The notes: generated by a model from the sequence alone, not told the origin. A DNA stretch of 64,000 nt from Cohaesibacter haloalkalitolerans (GCF_003574655.1 NZ_QNUM01000001.1:310001-374000), one strand, 5' to 3'; shown: positions 8,958-18,718, counted from the first letter of the stretch. A program made the numbers and translations.

Positions 8958-10214
8958 CTAGTGGTCGGTTTTCGCGTTTGAGCGAGGGCTGGTCGACGCA
9001 ATGGCGCGTTGGAGCGGCCACAAGGTGATGAGGGCGATCAGCCCGGCCACGCCAAAAGTTCCAGCCGGGAAGTAGTGCGATGTTCCCTGTTCGCTGAAAA
9101 AGGAGAAGGTGTGGGTCATGATCAGCGGACTGAGAATTGCCGTCAGGGACATGATCGATGAAATTCCGCCCTGCAACTCACCCTGTGCATTGGCCGGAAC
9201 CCGATTGGAGACCAGCCCCTGCAGTGCCGCCATGCCGACGGCTCCAATGGCGATGACTGGCAGGCCTGCCATCAGAACCCAGCCTTTGGTGATGAAAAGA
9301 AAGGCCAACATGCCCAGCGCTTCGATTGAAATGCCGATGAAGGCCACGGTCTTTTCTTCGAACCAGTTGAGCATCAGACGGATCAGAAAGACCTGCACCA
9401 GCGCATAGAAAAAGCCATAGATTCCGAGTGATATGCCCGTTTGCAGGCTCGACCAGCCAAAGACTTCGCGGGTGAAAAAGGGGAAGACGGTGGGGTAGAT
9501 CTGTGTCGCCAGATGGAAGAAGAAAAAGGCGGCGAAAAACAGGACGATTCCGGGTGTCTTTGTCGCCTGGATCAATGTTCCAATCGGGTTGGCGCGGCGC
9601 CATTCAAAGGGACGGCGATTTTCTGGCTCCAGGGTTTCGGGAAAGATGAAATAGCCGTAGAGCAGGTTCAGAACGGTCAAACCAGCGGCGAAGAAAAAGG
9701 GTGCCACCACGCTGATTTCTGCAGTCAATCCGCCGATAACCGGCCCGGCAATGAAACCAAGGCCGAATCCGGCGCTGACAAGGCCGAAATTGCGGGTTTT
9801 TTCTTCCGGTTTTGAGATATCTGCCACGAAGGCGAGGGCACAGGTGTGGGTTGCTCCGGTGATACCGGAAAGCAGGCGGGCGATGAACAGCAGTACGAGG
9901 GATCCTGCAAAGCCCATGATCAGATAATTGATGCCCATGAAAGCCAGCGAGACCAGCATCACCGGCCGCCTGCCGAAACGGTCAGACAGGTTACCCAGCG
10001 TCGGCCCCATGAAAAACTGCATGGCGGCATAGACAAAGCTCAGATAGCCGCCATAGACCGCTGCATCGCTAAGGGTTGCGTGGGTCAGATGTTGCAAAAG
10101 GTCAGGCATCACCGGCATGATCAGGCCAATCCCCATGGCATCCAGAAAGACCGTTATGAGTGCAAAGAAGGCGGAATGTCTTCTTGATGATGGTGACAAT
10201 TTCGCTTCTTGCAT
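8958..10214 (-). CDS. MFS efflux transporter, TetA/TCR-like
   Basis: The protein has 418 residues, about twelve hydrophobic helices, and the major-facilitator motif A (GNLSDRFGRR) between helices 2 and 3. The start of helix 1 (VFLDAMGIGLIMPVMPDLL) is typical of the TetA/TCR drug-proton antiporter group. The real substrate cannot be read from sequence, so tetracycline should not be assumed. The ATG at 10214 is preferred over a frame extending to 10289; GAGAG lies about ten bases before it. It is convergent with parB and sits between two parS sites. Confidence 0.85.
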   Translation of the reverse strand: MQEAKLSPSSRRHSAFFALITVFLDAMGIGLIMPVMPDLLQHLTHATLSDAAVYGGYLSFVYAAMQFFMGPTLGNLSDRFGRRPVMLVSLAFMGINYLIMGFAGSLVLLFIARLLSGITGATHTCALAFVADISKPEEKTRNFGLVSAGFGLGFIAGPVIGGLTAEISVVAPFFFAAGLTVLNLLYGYFIFPETLEPENRRPFEWRRANPIGTLIQATKTPGIVLFFAAFFFFHLATQIYPTVFPFFTREVFGWSSLQTGISLGIYGFFYALVQVFLIRLMLNWFEEKTVAFIGISIEALGMLAFLFITKGWVLMAGLPVIAIGAVGMAALQGLVSNRVPANAQGELQGGISSIMSLTAILSPLIMTHTFSFFSEQGTSHYFPAGTFGVAGLIALITLWPLQRAIASTSPRSNAKTDH

Positions 10215-10333
10215 GGGGTCGGTACTCTCTAGGATCGCGAGTCTTCCGGCGCTGTTGCATGCTGCGCCCAGTCTGATTGCCTGTTGCACTCTGACATATA
10301 GATAAACCTAAAAACTTAAGAAAAATGTTCGAT

Positions 10334-10349
10334 AGATTCACGTGAAACG
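10334..10349 (-). promoter_or_regulatory. parS-like site 7
   Basis: AGATTCACGTGAAACG has the same orientation as site 6. It lies between the MFS start and the holA stop and is the last site I found. Confidence 0.85.
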
Positions 10350-10423
10350 ATCATGCAGATGCGCGCGCCATCCTGCGACCAGAACCGCTGGGCAAGTGGG
10401 AATTTCATCGGAATTGGAAGGGG

Positions 10424-11458
10424 TTAGCGTGCGCTTCTCTGGGCTGTTGCCGCGATCATCATCAGCGTGTCGGAAATGACCGTCTGGGAGAGCGTGTAGT
10501 TCTTGCGGCTGTTGGCAAGGCTCTGGGAGAGCAGTTCGCAGGCGCGAGAGGCGTTTCTGCTGCTCCAGATGCGCAATTGGCTCTGAATGAGGGGTTTGCG
10601 CTTGAAATGCAGCATCGGGGCGGCCTTGTCGAGCGCCGTCTGGGGCGGTGTGCCCTTGTCCAGAAGATGCAGGCAGCGTTCCAGCATCTGGAAATGGCGC
10701 AAGGCAGCCGAACCGATCACAGACGGGTTCTGACCCGATCCAAGGATCTGTTCCAGCCGCCTGTCCAGCTCACCAGTGTTTCCAAGTGCTGCGGAATCGA
10801 TGATCATGTCGATCTGCTGGTTGGAGGCGTCTCCGACGATGTCTTCAATGTGCTGCTCGGTGATTTCACCGTCGTCCATTGCATAAAGGCAGAGTTTCTG
10901 CACCTCGGCACGGGAGGCCATACGGTCGGCGCCCAGATTGTCCAGCAGCATCGTTCTGGCATTTTGGGTGATAGTGAGCCCCGCCAGAGCAATTTCTTCG
11001 TCTATGATGCCGTTGAGGGCTTCTCTGGCGTCCATATAACAGGGCAGGGCCACGGCGCTGAAGGCATTTTCGATGGCCTTGCGCATGGGAACCGACTTCT
11101 TGAGATCGGCTGCCTTGATGATGATGAAGGCGTCCTTCGGCGGCGTGTTGAGCACCGGCTCAAGGGCAGGCATGATGGACTTGTTGCCGCTCATCTGGAT
11201 GGTGATCACGCGGCAGCCGCCAAACATCGAAATGGTATTGGCCTCGTCTGCGAGCCGCAGGGGATCGTTGGCCAGATCGGCCGAATCGAGACGGACGACG
11301 GCAAAGGGGTCGGAATTGTTTTTCAGATAGGTCTGGGCCAGGCGATCTGCGCGTTCAGTGACCAGACCGGTGTCCTGGCCATAGATCAGGATGACCTTGT
11401 GGGAGAGGTTGGGCTTGACCAGATAGGCGTCGATCATGTTGGCCTTGATTTGTGCCAT
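10424..11458 (-). CDS. holA: DNA polymerase III delta subunit
   Basis: HolA is the delta subunit of the clamp loader; it opens the beta clamp. The 344-residue protein has the N-terminal block VILIYGQDTGLV, the LFGG-like segment MFGGCRVI at about 95-102, a long helical middle and the C-terminal collar helices. Length and domain order fit the family. It is downstream of lptE on the minus strand, in the conserved leuS-lptE-holA order of alphaproteobacteria. Confidence 0.93.
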   Translation of the reverse strand: MAQIKANMIDAYLVKPNLSHKVILIYGQDTGLVTERADRLAQTYLKNNSDPFAVVRLDSADLANDPLRLADEANTISMFGGCRVITIQMSGNKSIMPALEPVLNTPPKDAFIIIKAADLKKSVPMRKAIENAFSAVALPCYMDAREALNGIIDEEIALAGLTITQNARTMLLDNLGADRMASRAEVQKLCLYAMDDGEITEQHIEDIVGDASNQQIDMIIDSAALGNTGELDRRLEQILGSGQNPSVIGSAALRHFQMLERCLHLLDKGTPPQTALDKAAPMLHFKRKPLIQSQLRIWSSRNASRACELLSQSLANSRKNYTLSQTVISDTLMMIAATAQRSAR

Positions 11459-11540
11459 ATCCTACCTCTGGAGCGCGAGAGAATCAGAAATCTTCAGGAA
11501 AAACAGAGCTTTAGGAGAATTCTGAAGCTCTGTTTGAGGA

Positions 11541-12077
11541 TCATGTGCCGGCAGCAAAGAAGGCCGAAAGACGGAGCTGGATGTCATTGGCAATCTGCTC
11601 GGCGGCGCGGTTCTCGGCGTCAAGGCTGGCTCGGTCATTGGCAAATCGCTGGGTGCTTCTGGCATATTCCGCCGTAAAGAAGCTGGAGCCCTTGGTGGCA
11701 ACCGTCTTGTCGGAAAGCCGGATCAGCTGATAGTTGGCCGTCAGGCTTACACGGGTCGTCGTGGCAAGGCCGGTACCGCTTTCAATGGTCAGGTCATCGC
11801 TGGATTTCTTGACATCAAAGGACAGCTTGTAGGCGGGCGCTGCCGGCTCGCCGCCGCCAGTGAAGGAGAAGACGAGACTGTTGCGGATTTCCTGCTCGAG
11901 GCGGGTCTTGGCTTCGGCAATGTCTACAGAGGAAAGCTCGGTAGACAGGGATTGCCCAGACGCGGTCGTGGAGGAATAAAGCGGACGGACCTGACAGGCG
12001 GAAAGTCCAAGACCGAGGCCCAGAAAGAGGGCCAGGGTCAGAATTTTCGTCTTGCTATGTTTGTCAGATAACAACAT
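11541..12077 (-). CDS. lptE: LPS assembly lipoprotein LptE
   Basis: LptE plugs the LptD outer-membrane channel that delivers lipopolysaccharide to the cell surface. The 178-residue protein has a lipoprotein signal peptide with a run of Leu/Gly and lipobox LSAC, giving lipidated Cys28, followed by the CQVRPLY segment usual for LptE. The ATG at 12077 overlaps the end of leuS by 14 bases, indicating translational coupling; a longer frame to 12125 would place the signal peptide too far from the start. Confidence 0.9.
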   Translation of the reverse strand: MLLSDKHSKTKILTLALFLGLGLGLSACQVRPLYSSTTASGQSLSTELSSVDIAEAKTRLEQEIRNSLVFSFTGGGEPAAPAYKLSFDVKKSSDDLTIESGTGLATTTRVSLTANYQLIRLSDKTVATKGSSFFTAEYARSTQRFANDRASLDAENRAAEQIANDIQLRLSAFFAAGT

Positions 12078-14682
12078 TGACGATCCTTTTGGGCACGACA
12101 ATGACCTTGCGCGGAGCCTTGCCATCCAGTGCTTTGATTACGGGTTCAGATGCGAGTACAGCCTTTTCGATTGTATCGTTATCTGCGTCCGCAGCAACGG
12201 TTATTTCACCACGCTTCTTGCCGTTGACCTGAATTGGAAGCGTGACTTCATCTTCCATCAACATGGCGCTGTCCGCTTTTGGCCAGGCTTGTGTTGAAAC
12301 CATGCCGTCCATGCCAAGCTCGGACCAGCATTCTTCGGCCAGATGCGGCATCATCGGAGAACACATCAACAGCAGCAACTGCATGGATTCATTGACAACC
12401 CAGCCCAGCGAGGCGTCGGCAGACAGCTTTTCGGGTTTTGCATCGACGGCAATCGCATTGACCAGCTGATAGATCTGGGCAACGGCGCGGTTGAAGCCGA
12501 GCTGCTCGATGTTGCTTTCCACATTGGCCAGCGTCTTGTGGGCCAGTTTGCGCAAGGCCAGAGCCTCGCCAGAGAGGCTTTCAGGCTTGCTGAGCGTTGC
12601 AGAGCCAAGGAATTCCGACACGTCGGCTGTCAGGCGCCAGATGCGCTGGATGAAGCGATGGGCGCCTTCGGCACCGGCTTCGGTCCAGATGACGTCCCGT
12701 TCCGGAGGGCTGTCAGAGAGCATGAACCAGCGGGCAGTGTCGGCGCCGTAGGTTTCAATGATGTCGGTCGGATCCACGGTGTTCTTCTTGGATTTCGACA
12801 TCTTCTCGATGGAGCCGATGGTGATGGTTTCGCCGGTTTCCTTGTGAACAGCGCTTCGTTTGCCGTCCTTTTCGGTGACTGTGATCTCTGCCGGGGAAAC
12901 CCAGCGGCCATCTTCGCCCTTGTAGGTCTCATGCACGACCATGCCCTGCGTGAACAGGCCCTTGAAGGGTTCCTTGACGTTCATGTGGCCAGTGGCGCAC
13001 ATGGCGCGGGCAAAGAAGCGGGAATAGAGCAGATGCAGAATAGCATGCTCGATACCGCCGATATACTGATCAACCGGCAGCCATTCGTCGACAGCCTTTT
13101 TGTCGGTCGGATTGGTTTCCCAAGGCGCGGTAAAGCGGGCGAAATACCAGGAACTGTCCACGAAGGTGTCCATGGTGTCGGTTTCGCGCCTTGCAGGCTT
13201 GCCGCATTTCGGGCAGGCGCAGTCGCGCCAGGTCGGATGACGATCGAGCGGGTTGCCCGGCTTGTCGAAGGTGATGTCTTCGGGCAGCTTGATCGGCAGG
13301 TTTTCTTTCTTTTCCGGAACGACGCCGCAGTCCGGGCAGTGGACCATCGGGATCGGGCAGCCCCAGTAGCGCTGACGGGAAATACCCCAGTCACGCAGAC
13401 GATACTGGGTCTTGCGCAGGGCCTGAGGCTTGTCGCCGATGATGACGGCTTCCAGCTTGGAGGCAACCGCATCCTTGGCGTCCACGATGGACATGCCGTC
13501 GAGGAATTCGGAATTGAAGATGGTGCCTTCGCCGGTGTAGGCCTCGTCGGCCACATCGAAGGAAGCAGGATCGGCGTCTTTTGGCAGCACGACCGGGGTG
13601 ACCGAAAGGCCATATTTGCGGGCGAAATCAAGGTCGCGCTGGTCGTGGGCCGGGCAACCGAAGATGGCGCCGGTGCCGTAGTCCATCAGAATGAAGTTGG
13701 CGACATAAATCGGCAATTCAATAGAAGAATCAAGAGGATGGATTACCTTCAGGCCGGTGTCGAACCCGAATTTCTCGGCCGTTTCCAGCTCCGCTGCCGA
13801 GGTGCCCATGCGGTGACATTCGTCAACAAATGCCTGCAGCTCGGGATTGTCCTTCGCCAGTTCCCTGGTCAGCGGATGATCGGCGGAAAGGCCCATGAAG
13901 GATGCACCGAACAGCGTGTCCGGGCGCGTGGTGAAGATTTCGACTTCGGTGTGGCCGTGGATTGGCTCGCGCAGTTGGAAGCGTACCTGAAGGCCTTCGG
14001 ACTTGCCGATCCAGTTGCGCTGCATCAGGCGAACCTTGTCCGGCCAGCGGTCGAGATTGTCGATTTCGGAGAGCAGGTCGTCGGCATAGTCGGTGATCTT
14101 GAAGAACCACTGGGTCAGCTCGCGCTGCTCGACCTCGGCACCGGAGCGCCAGCCCTTGCCATCGATAACCTGTTCGTTGGCCAGAACCGTCTGGTCTACC
14201 GGGTCCCAGTTGACCTTGGCGTTCTTGCGATAGGCGAGGCCCTTTTCGACGAAATCGAGGAACAGCATCTGCTGACGATGGTAATAGTCGACGTCACAGG
14301 TGGCGAATTCCCGCTCCCAATCCAGCGACAGGCCCATCAGCTTGAGCTGGGCGCGCATGGTGGCGATGTTTTCGTAGGTCCAGTCCTTGGGGTGGATCTT
14401 GTGCTGCATGGCGGCATTCTCAGCCGGCATGCCGAATGCGTCCCAGCCCATCGGGTGCAGAACATTGAAGCCCTTGGCGCGTTTGTAGCGCGCGACAACA
14501 TCACCCATGGTGTAGTTGCGAACATGGCCAATATGAATGCGACCAGACGGATAGGGGAACATCTCCAGCACGTAATATTTGGGCCGTGGGTCGTCATTCG
14601 TGGTTTTGAAGATTTTCTGGGTATCCCAGGTCTGTTGCCAGCGAATTTCCGCTTCGCGTGCGTTGTAGCGTTCATTAGCCAT
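12064..14682 (-). CDS. leuS: Leucyl-tRNA synthetase
   Basis: This class I synthetase charges tRNA-Leu. The protein has 872 residues, with the HIGH motif (HIGH in the [11 protein letters not shown] context at 50-53), the CP1 editing domain with its Thr-rich and HDQRD-type blocks in the middle, a Cys4 zinc ribbon (CPDCG and CPKCG about 50 residues apart) and KMSKS at about 627. The length equals the bacterial norm (~860). It is the first gene of a minus-strand leuS-lptE-holA unit. Confidence 0.97.
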   Translation of the reverse strand: MANERYNAREAEIRWQQTWDTQKIFKTTNDDPRPKYYVLEMFPYPSGRIHIGHVRNYTMGDVVARYKRAKGFNVLHPMGWDAFGMPAENAAMQHKIHPKDWTYENIATMRAQLKLMGLSLDWEREFATCDVDYYHRQQMLFLDFVEKGLAYRKNAKVNWDPVDQTVLANEQVIDGKGWRSGAEVEQRELTQWFFKITDYADDLLSEIDNLDRWPDKVRLMQRNWIGKSEGLQVRFQLREPIHGHTEVEIFTTRPDTLFGASFMGLSADHPLTRELAKDNPELQAFVDECHRMGTSAAELETAEKFGFDTGLKVIHPLDSSIELPIYVANFILMDYGTGAIFGCPAHDQRDLDFARKYGLSVTPVVLPKDADPASFDVADEAYTGEGTIFNSEFLDGMSIVDAKDAVASKLEAVIIGDKPQALRKTQYRLRDWGISRQRYWGCPIPMVHCPDCGVVPEKKENLPIKLPEDITFDKPGNPLDRHPTWRDCACPKCGKPARRETDTMDTFVDSSWYFARFTAPWETNPTDKKAVDEWLPVDQYIGGIEHAILHLLYSRFFARAMCATGHMNVKEPFKGLFTQGMVVHETYKGEDGRWVSPAEITVTEKDGKRSAVHKETGETITIGSIEKMSKSKKNTVDPTDIIETYGADTARWFMLSDSPPERDVIWTEAGAEGAHRFIQRIWRLTADVSEFLGSATLSKPESLSGEALALRKLAHKTLANVESNIEQLGFNRAVAQIYQLVNAIAVDAKPEKLSADASLGWVVNESMQLLLLMCSPMMPHLAEECWSELGMDGMVSTQAWPKADSAMLMEDEVTLPIQVNGKKRGEITVAADADNDTIEKAVLASEPVIKALDGKAPRKVIVVPKRIVNVVI

Positions 14683-15098
14683 GGATCGTCGCCAATGCCT
14701 CGTCTCTAGAGCAAGTTCGGTAATCCGGAAATCAGCGAAAATGCTCTATTCTTTTGTATTTATGCGAATCCCTGCCCAGAAAGTCGAACCACTTTCCGAG
14801 GATGCGCTCCAAGTCACTTTCAGGGCCGACCATCATCAGAATTCCTACCTTCCGTCAAGCCCTTTAAGCCCATATAGGCCTCTGAGGCGGTTCAATCTTG
14901 CGATGAAGCCGCCGAGAGGCTAATTTATCGTGCATAATGCAGGGAAACCAGCGCATAAAGTGTCTGGACCAGTGAACAACTCATCCATATGATGAGCGTG
15001 CTGGATTTTATCGTTTCCGGCATCAGTCAGGTGCATTTTCGAGCTGTTTTATCAGAGTCTTTTGCCGAAAATGCTTTCAAGAGGATTATGAAAACAAG
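14683..15098. other. leuS-yggS divergent intergenic region
   Basis: This 416-bp stretch between two divergent genes should hold promoters for both. I see a 6-bp inverted repeat CTCATC/GATGAG around CATAT at 14980-14996, which may be an operator, and no convincing gene. An 80-codon open frame from 14681 has no ribosome site and no recognisable features. Confidence 0.5.
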
Positions 15099-15773
15099 AT
15101 GAGTATATCGTCCCATTTGGCAGAGGTTAAACAGGCCATAGCGGAGTGCGAAAAGGAAGCCGGACGGGAGGATGGGAGCGTTTCACTCATCGCTGTTTCA
15201 AAGACCTTTGATGCCGATACGGTCGAAAAGGTGCTGAAAGTCGGTCAGCGGGTTTTCGGAGAGAACAAGGTTCAGGAAGCCAAGGGCAAATGGCCGCAGT
15301 TGCGCGAGAAATATGACGATGTCGAGTTGCATCTGATTGGCCCGCTGCAATCCAACAAGGCCAAGGACGCGGTTGCCCTGTTCGACGTCATCCATACTAT
15401 CGATCGCAAGAAGATCGCGCGGGCCATTCGCGTCGAAATGGAAAAGCAGAGCAAGGAACTGGGGTTGTTCATCCAGATCAACACCGGCGCCGAGCCGCAG
15501 AAAGCGGGCATTCTACCTGATGACGCCGATGATTTTATCAGTTTTTGCCAGGTGGAGCTTGGCCTCGGCATTCGCGGCCTGATGTGCATTCCGCCGTTCG
15601 ATGAAGATCCCAAGCCTCATTTCAAGCTGCTGCGCAAGATTGCCAAGCGCAATGACATTCGGGAATTGTCCATGGGCATGAGCTCCGACTTCAGGGAAGC
15701 GATCAAGCAGGGCGCGACCTATGTTAGGGTTGGCAGTGCCATTTTTGGCGATCGCAAGAAAAAGCTGGCCTGA
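15099..15773 (+). CDS. YggS/PROSC family pyridoxal phosphate homeostasis protein
   Basis: This protein of 224 residues has the alanine-racemase-like TIM-barrel fold of the YggS family, which binds PLP and balances cellular vitamin B6 without known catalytic activity. The PLP lysine is Lys35 in IAVSKT. Further family signatures are FGENKVQE, HLIGPLQSNK, SMGMSSDF and VRVGSAIFG near the C-terminus, which bind phosphate. It is monocistronic here, convergent with the transpeptidase-like gene. Confidence 0.93.
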   Translation: MSISSHLAEVKQAIAECEKEAGREDGSVSLIAVSKTFDADTVEKVLKVGQRVFGENKVQEAKGKWPQLREKYDDVELHLIGPLQSNKAKDAVALFDVIHTIDRKKIARAIRVEMEKQSKELGLFIQINTGAEPQKAGILPDDADDFISFCQVELGLGIRGLMCIPPFDEDPKPHFKLLRKIAKRNDIRELSMGMSSDFREAIKQGATYVRVGSAIFGDRKKKLA

Positions 15774-15859
15774 ACCATCTTTTGCACGACACATCTGCTC
15801 TGAAGCTCTGAAGCTCTGGGCCGAAGGCCTGGCCGCTGTCGTTCGCCCTCTCTTTTCCG

Positions 15860-16390
15860 TCAGCGGGTGATGGTGAGCCTGGTTTCCGGGGAAATCACGG
15901 CCAGCAGATGGCGCAGGTCGGGTTTGGCAAGGGCAATGCAGCCTTCCGTGGGGCTATAGCCCCGCCGGGCCACATGCATGAAGAGCGCACTGCCACGCCG
16001 GTTGGCGCGCGGCTCAATGTTGATATCCAGCACCAGCACCAGATCATAGAGATCATCATCACGCCACATGCGCTCGTGGGATGCCGAAAACGGCAATTGC
16101 ACCAGACGGTTATAGTTCGGGTGACCGGGGGCATCGCACCAGCCCATGTTCTTTTCGAGCCGGAAGAAGGGGAGAGCGGAGACCGGGCGCCTTTCCTTGT
16201 CCGGGCGGTAGAAGCCATAGAGGATGCGGGTTTGTATCAGCGGTGTGACGCCGTTGCCTTCAAGTTTGATCGGGCCAAGGCCGCTGCGGCCTAGGGCGCA
16301 GGGTATCGTGCGGGAGCCAAAGGACAACAGTCCCATGGTGGTCTGCCGCGGCTTCTTGCGTAGCGTGATTTCTCCAAGCATTTCAGTCAT
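15860..16390 (-). CDS. L,D-transpeptidase catalytic-domain (YkuD-like) protein
   Basis: A compact 176-residue protein ends with the YkuD active-site pattern: His in FMHVARRG followed by SPTEGCIAL, with catalytic-type Cys at about 151. L,D-transpeptidases cross-link peptidoglycan or attach proteins to it. No signal peptide or transmembrane helix is visible, and the protein is short, so this belongs to the small alphaproteobacterial L,D-TPase-like group whose role is not established. An alternative ATG is at 16381. Confidence 0.83.
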   Translation of the reverse strand: MTEMLGEITLRKKPRQTTMGLLSFGSRTIPCALGRSGLGPIKLEGNGVTPLIQTRILYGFYRPDKERRPVSALPFFRLEKNMGWCDAPGHPNYNRLVQLPFSASHERMWRDDDLYDLVLVLDINIEPRANRRGSALFMHVARRGYSPTEGCIALAKPDLRHLLAVISPETRLTITR

Positions 16391-16748
16391 GGCGATGCAG
16401 CTCCCTGCCGGATGATGTCTGTTGGCTTTAGCATTGTTGTGAAGGTGACGAAAGCCTCTGTTTGTTGGTCGGAAAAATTACATTCGCTCATCCAAAACTA
16501 TGCATTTATGGGAATTTCTTTCTCAAATTTCTTACTCAAAGGCGCGATCAAGTGAAAATTATTCCATTTGGCGTTCCTGTTGCCTCGGCTCTTTCTACCT
16601 CTCGCATGAGGCGTGGTGCGGCATTCATCTTGCATCGAAGGTTTTTCATCGCTGTGGCTTGCTTGGCAAGGCCTCGGTTGATGATTTGTTCAGGTGTTGC
16701 AAGAAGGATCCGGAAAGCTGAAGCACCGGTCCTTGAGAAGGGTGAAAG
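16391..16748. other. Divergent region upstream of cowN
   Basis: This 358-bp gap holds a candidate sigma-54 promoter (listed separately) and otherwise nothing I can support. Short open frames here lack ribosome sites. I did not find a clean NifA upstream activator site (TGT-N10-ACA). Confidence 0.5.
16619..16634 (+). promoter_or_regulatory. Candidate sigma-54 (-24/-12) promoter of cowN
   Basis: CGGCATTCATCTTGCA fits the spacing TGGCACG-N4-TTGCW, with GGCA at the -24 element and TTGCA at -12. The first T and the CG of the -24 box deviate. It is about 115 bp before cowN. Nitrogen-fixation genes are usually sigma-54 dependent, which makes the match more plausible. Confidence 0.45.
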
Positions 16749-17048
16749 ATGTCTCAGGAAGAAACAGATACCGATCGCTATGTGAGTTTTATCGGGATTG
16801 AATGCGACCGCAATGCGGAAAGGATTGTTGAGTATATTGAACGGCTTGCACATGGTCCAGCCAAGGACAATGCCTATTGGCAGGCTTTTCTGACCAAGAT
16901 CGAGAAAAGCCGGTCGGGTGATACCGCTACAGGGGACGCGCTGTTTCTAGTGCATTCGCACATCAACCTCATTCGTGACCTGTTCGAAGACTATGAGGAC
17001 GAAGAGGCGGCGGCTCTGCTGGAGAAAGTGGAAATCGAATGTTGCTGA
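16749..17048 (+). CDS. cowN: N2-fixation sustaining protein CowN
   Basis: CowN protects nitrogenase against inhibition by carbon monoxide and lets diazotrophs grow on N2 when CO is present. The 99-residue protein matches the family from end to end in my memory of it: start TDRYVSFIGIECD, middle PAKDNAYWQAFL, then LFLVHSHINLIRDLFE and the acidic end with EEAAALLEKVE and terminal ECC. A purine-rich ribosome site (AAGGGTGA) precedes the ATG. Its presence suggests that the host has nitrogenase elsewhere; no nif gene is in this window. Confidence 0.9.
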   Translation: MSQEETDTDRYVSFIGIECDRNAERIVEYIERLAHGPAKDNAYWQAFLTKIEKSRSGDTATGDALFLVHSHINLIRDLFEDYEDEEAAALLEKVEIECC

Positions 17049-17240
17049 ACCGGAGCTGAGGAAAAACGGGTCATGACGGCGACGTGATTTGCCGTGATTT
17101 GAAAATCATTTAGGCTGTTCTTAAGTGCAAGCAGATCTTGTCTGGCTCGTGAGTGTTTCTATCTATAGAATATTCGCCAGGAGTCCGGCGACGAGGCCTT
17201 GATATTGTGTGACTTCGAACCATCCGGGAGCATGAGACAG

Positions 17241-17924
17241 ATGACAGCTAGAAAGATTTTGCTGGTTGATGACGACACCGAACTGCGTGAAGCATTGATC
17301 GAACAGCTGTCGCTCTACGAGGAATTCGAAATCACGCAGGAAGACTGCGCTGCCGACGCGTTGCGGGCAGCCCGTTCGGATCACTATGATCTGCTGATCG
17401 TTGATGTCGGGTTGCCAGACATGGACGGTCGCGAGGCCGTCAAGCTGTTGCGCAAGGGCGACTTCCGGGCACCGATCATCATGTTGACCGGCCATGACAC
17501 GGACTCGGATACCATTCTGGGGCTGGAAGCCGGCGCCAACGACTATGTCACCAAACCGTTTCGCTTTGCCGTGCTGCTCGCCCGTATCCGGGCCCAGTTG
17601 CGTCAGCACGAGAATAGCGAAGATGCGACCTTTACGGTCGGTCGCTTCACCTTCAAGCCTGCGGCGAAGATTCTGGCCGACGAATCAGGCGGCAAGGTGC
17701 GATTGACGGAAAAAGAGACCTCGATTTTGAAATATCTCTATCGGTCGGGGGACAAACCGGTCAGTCGCGATGTGCTGTTGCACGAAGTCTGGGGCTACAA
17801 TTCCGGTGTGACAACCCACACTCTGGAAACCCACATCTATCGCTTGCGGCAGAAAATAGAGAAAAACCCCTCCAATGCCGAATTGCTGATCACAGAATCG
17901 GGCGGATACAAGCTGGTGCCGTAA
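17241..17924 (+). CDS. OmpR/PhoB-type response regulator
   Basis: A two-component transcription factor of 227 residues: receiver domain (acidic pocket DDD at 10-12, phospho-acceptor Asp55 in VDVGLPDMDG, Thr/Lys in the TKPF block near 105) and a C-terminal winged helix (about 130-227) with the TEKE recognition-arm start and THTLETHIYRLRQKIE helix. No sensor kinase is adjacent, so its partner is unknown. The ATG at 17241 matches the family start MTARKILLVDDD; a longer frame begins at 17199 or 17232. Confidence 0.92.
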   Translation: MTARKILLVDDDTELREALIEQLSLYEEFEITQEDCAADALRAARSDHYDLLIVDVGLPDMDGREAVKLLRKGDFRAPIIMLTGHDTDSDTILGLEAGANDYVTKPFRFAVLLARIRAQLRQHENSEDATFTVGRFTFKPAAKILADESGGKVRLTEKETSILKYLYRSGDKPVSRDVLLHEVWGYNSGVTTHTLETHIYRLRQKIEKNPSNAELLITESGGYKLVP

Positions 17925-18051
17925 GGCGCTTCTGTTCGGCTGCCGCCTGAAGATGCCGCCAACAAGGGTCTGATGCTGCTTGACATGGCACGATAGAACT
18001 CGCCTATAGTGGGGCAGTTTTATCGGATTCTCATCGGGTTGAAAGACGTCT

Positions 18052-18564
18052 ATGAGCCTGACAAGTGATATCGACCTGCTCAAGCGGGTCTCCTTCTTCA
18101 ATGATTTTGACAATGACCAGTTGCGCCTGTTGGCCTTTGGCGCAGAAATGCGCGCCTATCGTGCCAAGCAGGTGATTTTCCGGCAGGGCGATCTGGCCGA
18201 TTCCGGCTTTGTCATCACCGAAGGGCAGGTTCGGATGACCATTTCGGCAAACGGGTTTGACGTGCAGAGCCAGATCCTTGGTGCTGGCAGCCTGATCGGG
18301 GAAATGGCGCTGATGGCAGAGACGCGCCGGTCCGCCATGGCCACCGCAATCGAGGACGTGAGGGTCATTCAGATCCGGCGGGTCACCTTCCGACGCGTCA
18401 TGGATGAATATCCCGAACTGGCGGCCATCATTCACGACCGGGTTGCCGGGCGTCTGGCTGGTCTGGTTGGGGATCTGGAACTGGTCCGCTCCAAGCTCGG
18501 CGATGGCAGCGAAGAGACCATGTCGCTGGAAGAGGTGGAAAGCTTCGTCCAGCGGGATCACTAG
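18052..18564 (+). CDS. Cyclic nucleotide-binding-domain protein without DNA-binding domain
   Basis: The 170-residue protein is a single CRP-type beta-roll: LKRVSFFNDF start, IFRQGDLADSGFVITEGQVR near 42-61 and GSLIGEMALMAETRRSA near 82-98, where the phosphate-binding cassette lies. The Arg and Glu of that cassette are present, so ligand binding is possible. The protein ends with a helical tail and has no helix-turn-helix, so unlike CRP/FNR it cannot bind DNA by itself. It follows the response regulator by 127 bp. The function is unknown. Confidence 0.82.
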   Translation: MSLTSDIDLLKRVSFFNDFDNDQLRLLAFGAEMRAYRAKQVIFRQGDLADSGFVITEGQVRMTISANGFDVQSQILGAGSLIGEMALMAETRRSAMATAIEDVRVIQIRRVTFRRVMDEYPELAAIIHDRVAGRLAGLVGDLELVRSKLGDGSEETMSLEEVESFVQRDH

Positions 18565-18652
18565 CTTTTCTCTCCCTTCATCCGTTTCACTCTACAAGGA
18601 CTGCGGTCAACGGCTGGTGACGATTGCCGGAGAGTTGGTCGCCGCGCACAAA

Positions 18653-18681
18653 CAAAAACTGCAGGGTTTTGGCCCTGCAGT
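18653..18681 (-). terminator. Intrinsic terminator of acs (possibly bidirectional)
   Basis: A perfect 9-bp stem ACTGCAGGG / CCCTGCAGT has a T-run following on the minus strand and GTTTTT on the plus strand. It lies 38 bp after the acs stop. Confidence 0.92.
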
Positions 18682-18718
18682 CGTGTTTTTGGTCGTATTT
18701 TCTTGGCGCTTTCCGGTT

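Noticed and set aside
12343-14709. A 788-codon open frame opposite leuS
   Set aside because: It is the antisense shadow of leuS; GC-rich genes leave long open frames on the other strand, and the leuS protein has every synthetase motif.
14681-14923. An 80-codon frame in the leuS-yggS gap
   Set aside because: No ribosome site, no domain, and unusual composition; it is probably promoter DNA.
15797-15820. Tandem CTCTGAAG units between yggS and the transpeptidase gene as a possible CRISPR-like repeat
   Set aside because: Only two to three very short units without spacers; a trivial duplication.
16462-16785. A 107-codon frame upstream of cowN
   Set aside because: It overlaps the cowN start in another frame, has no ribosome site and no recognisable sequence.
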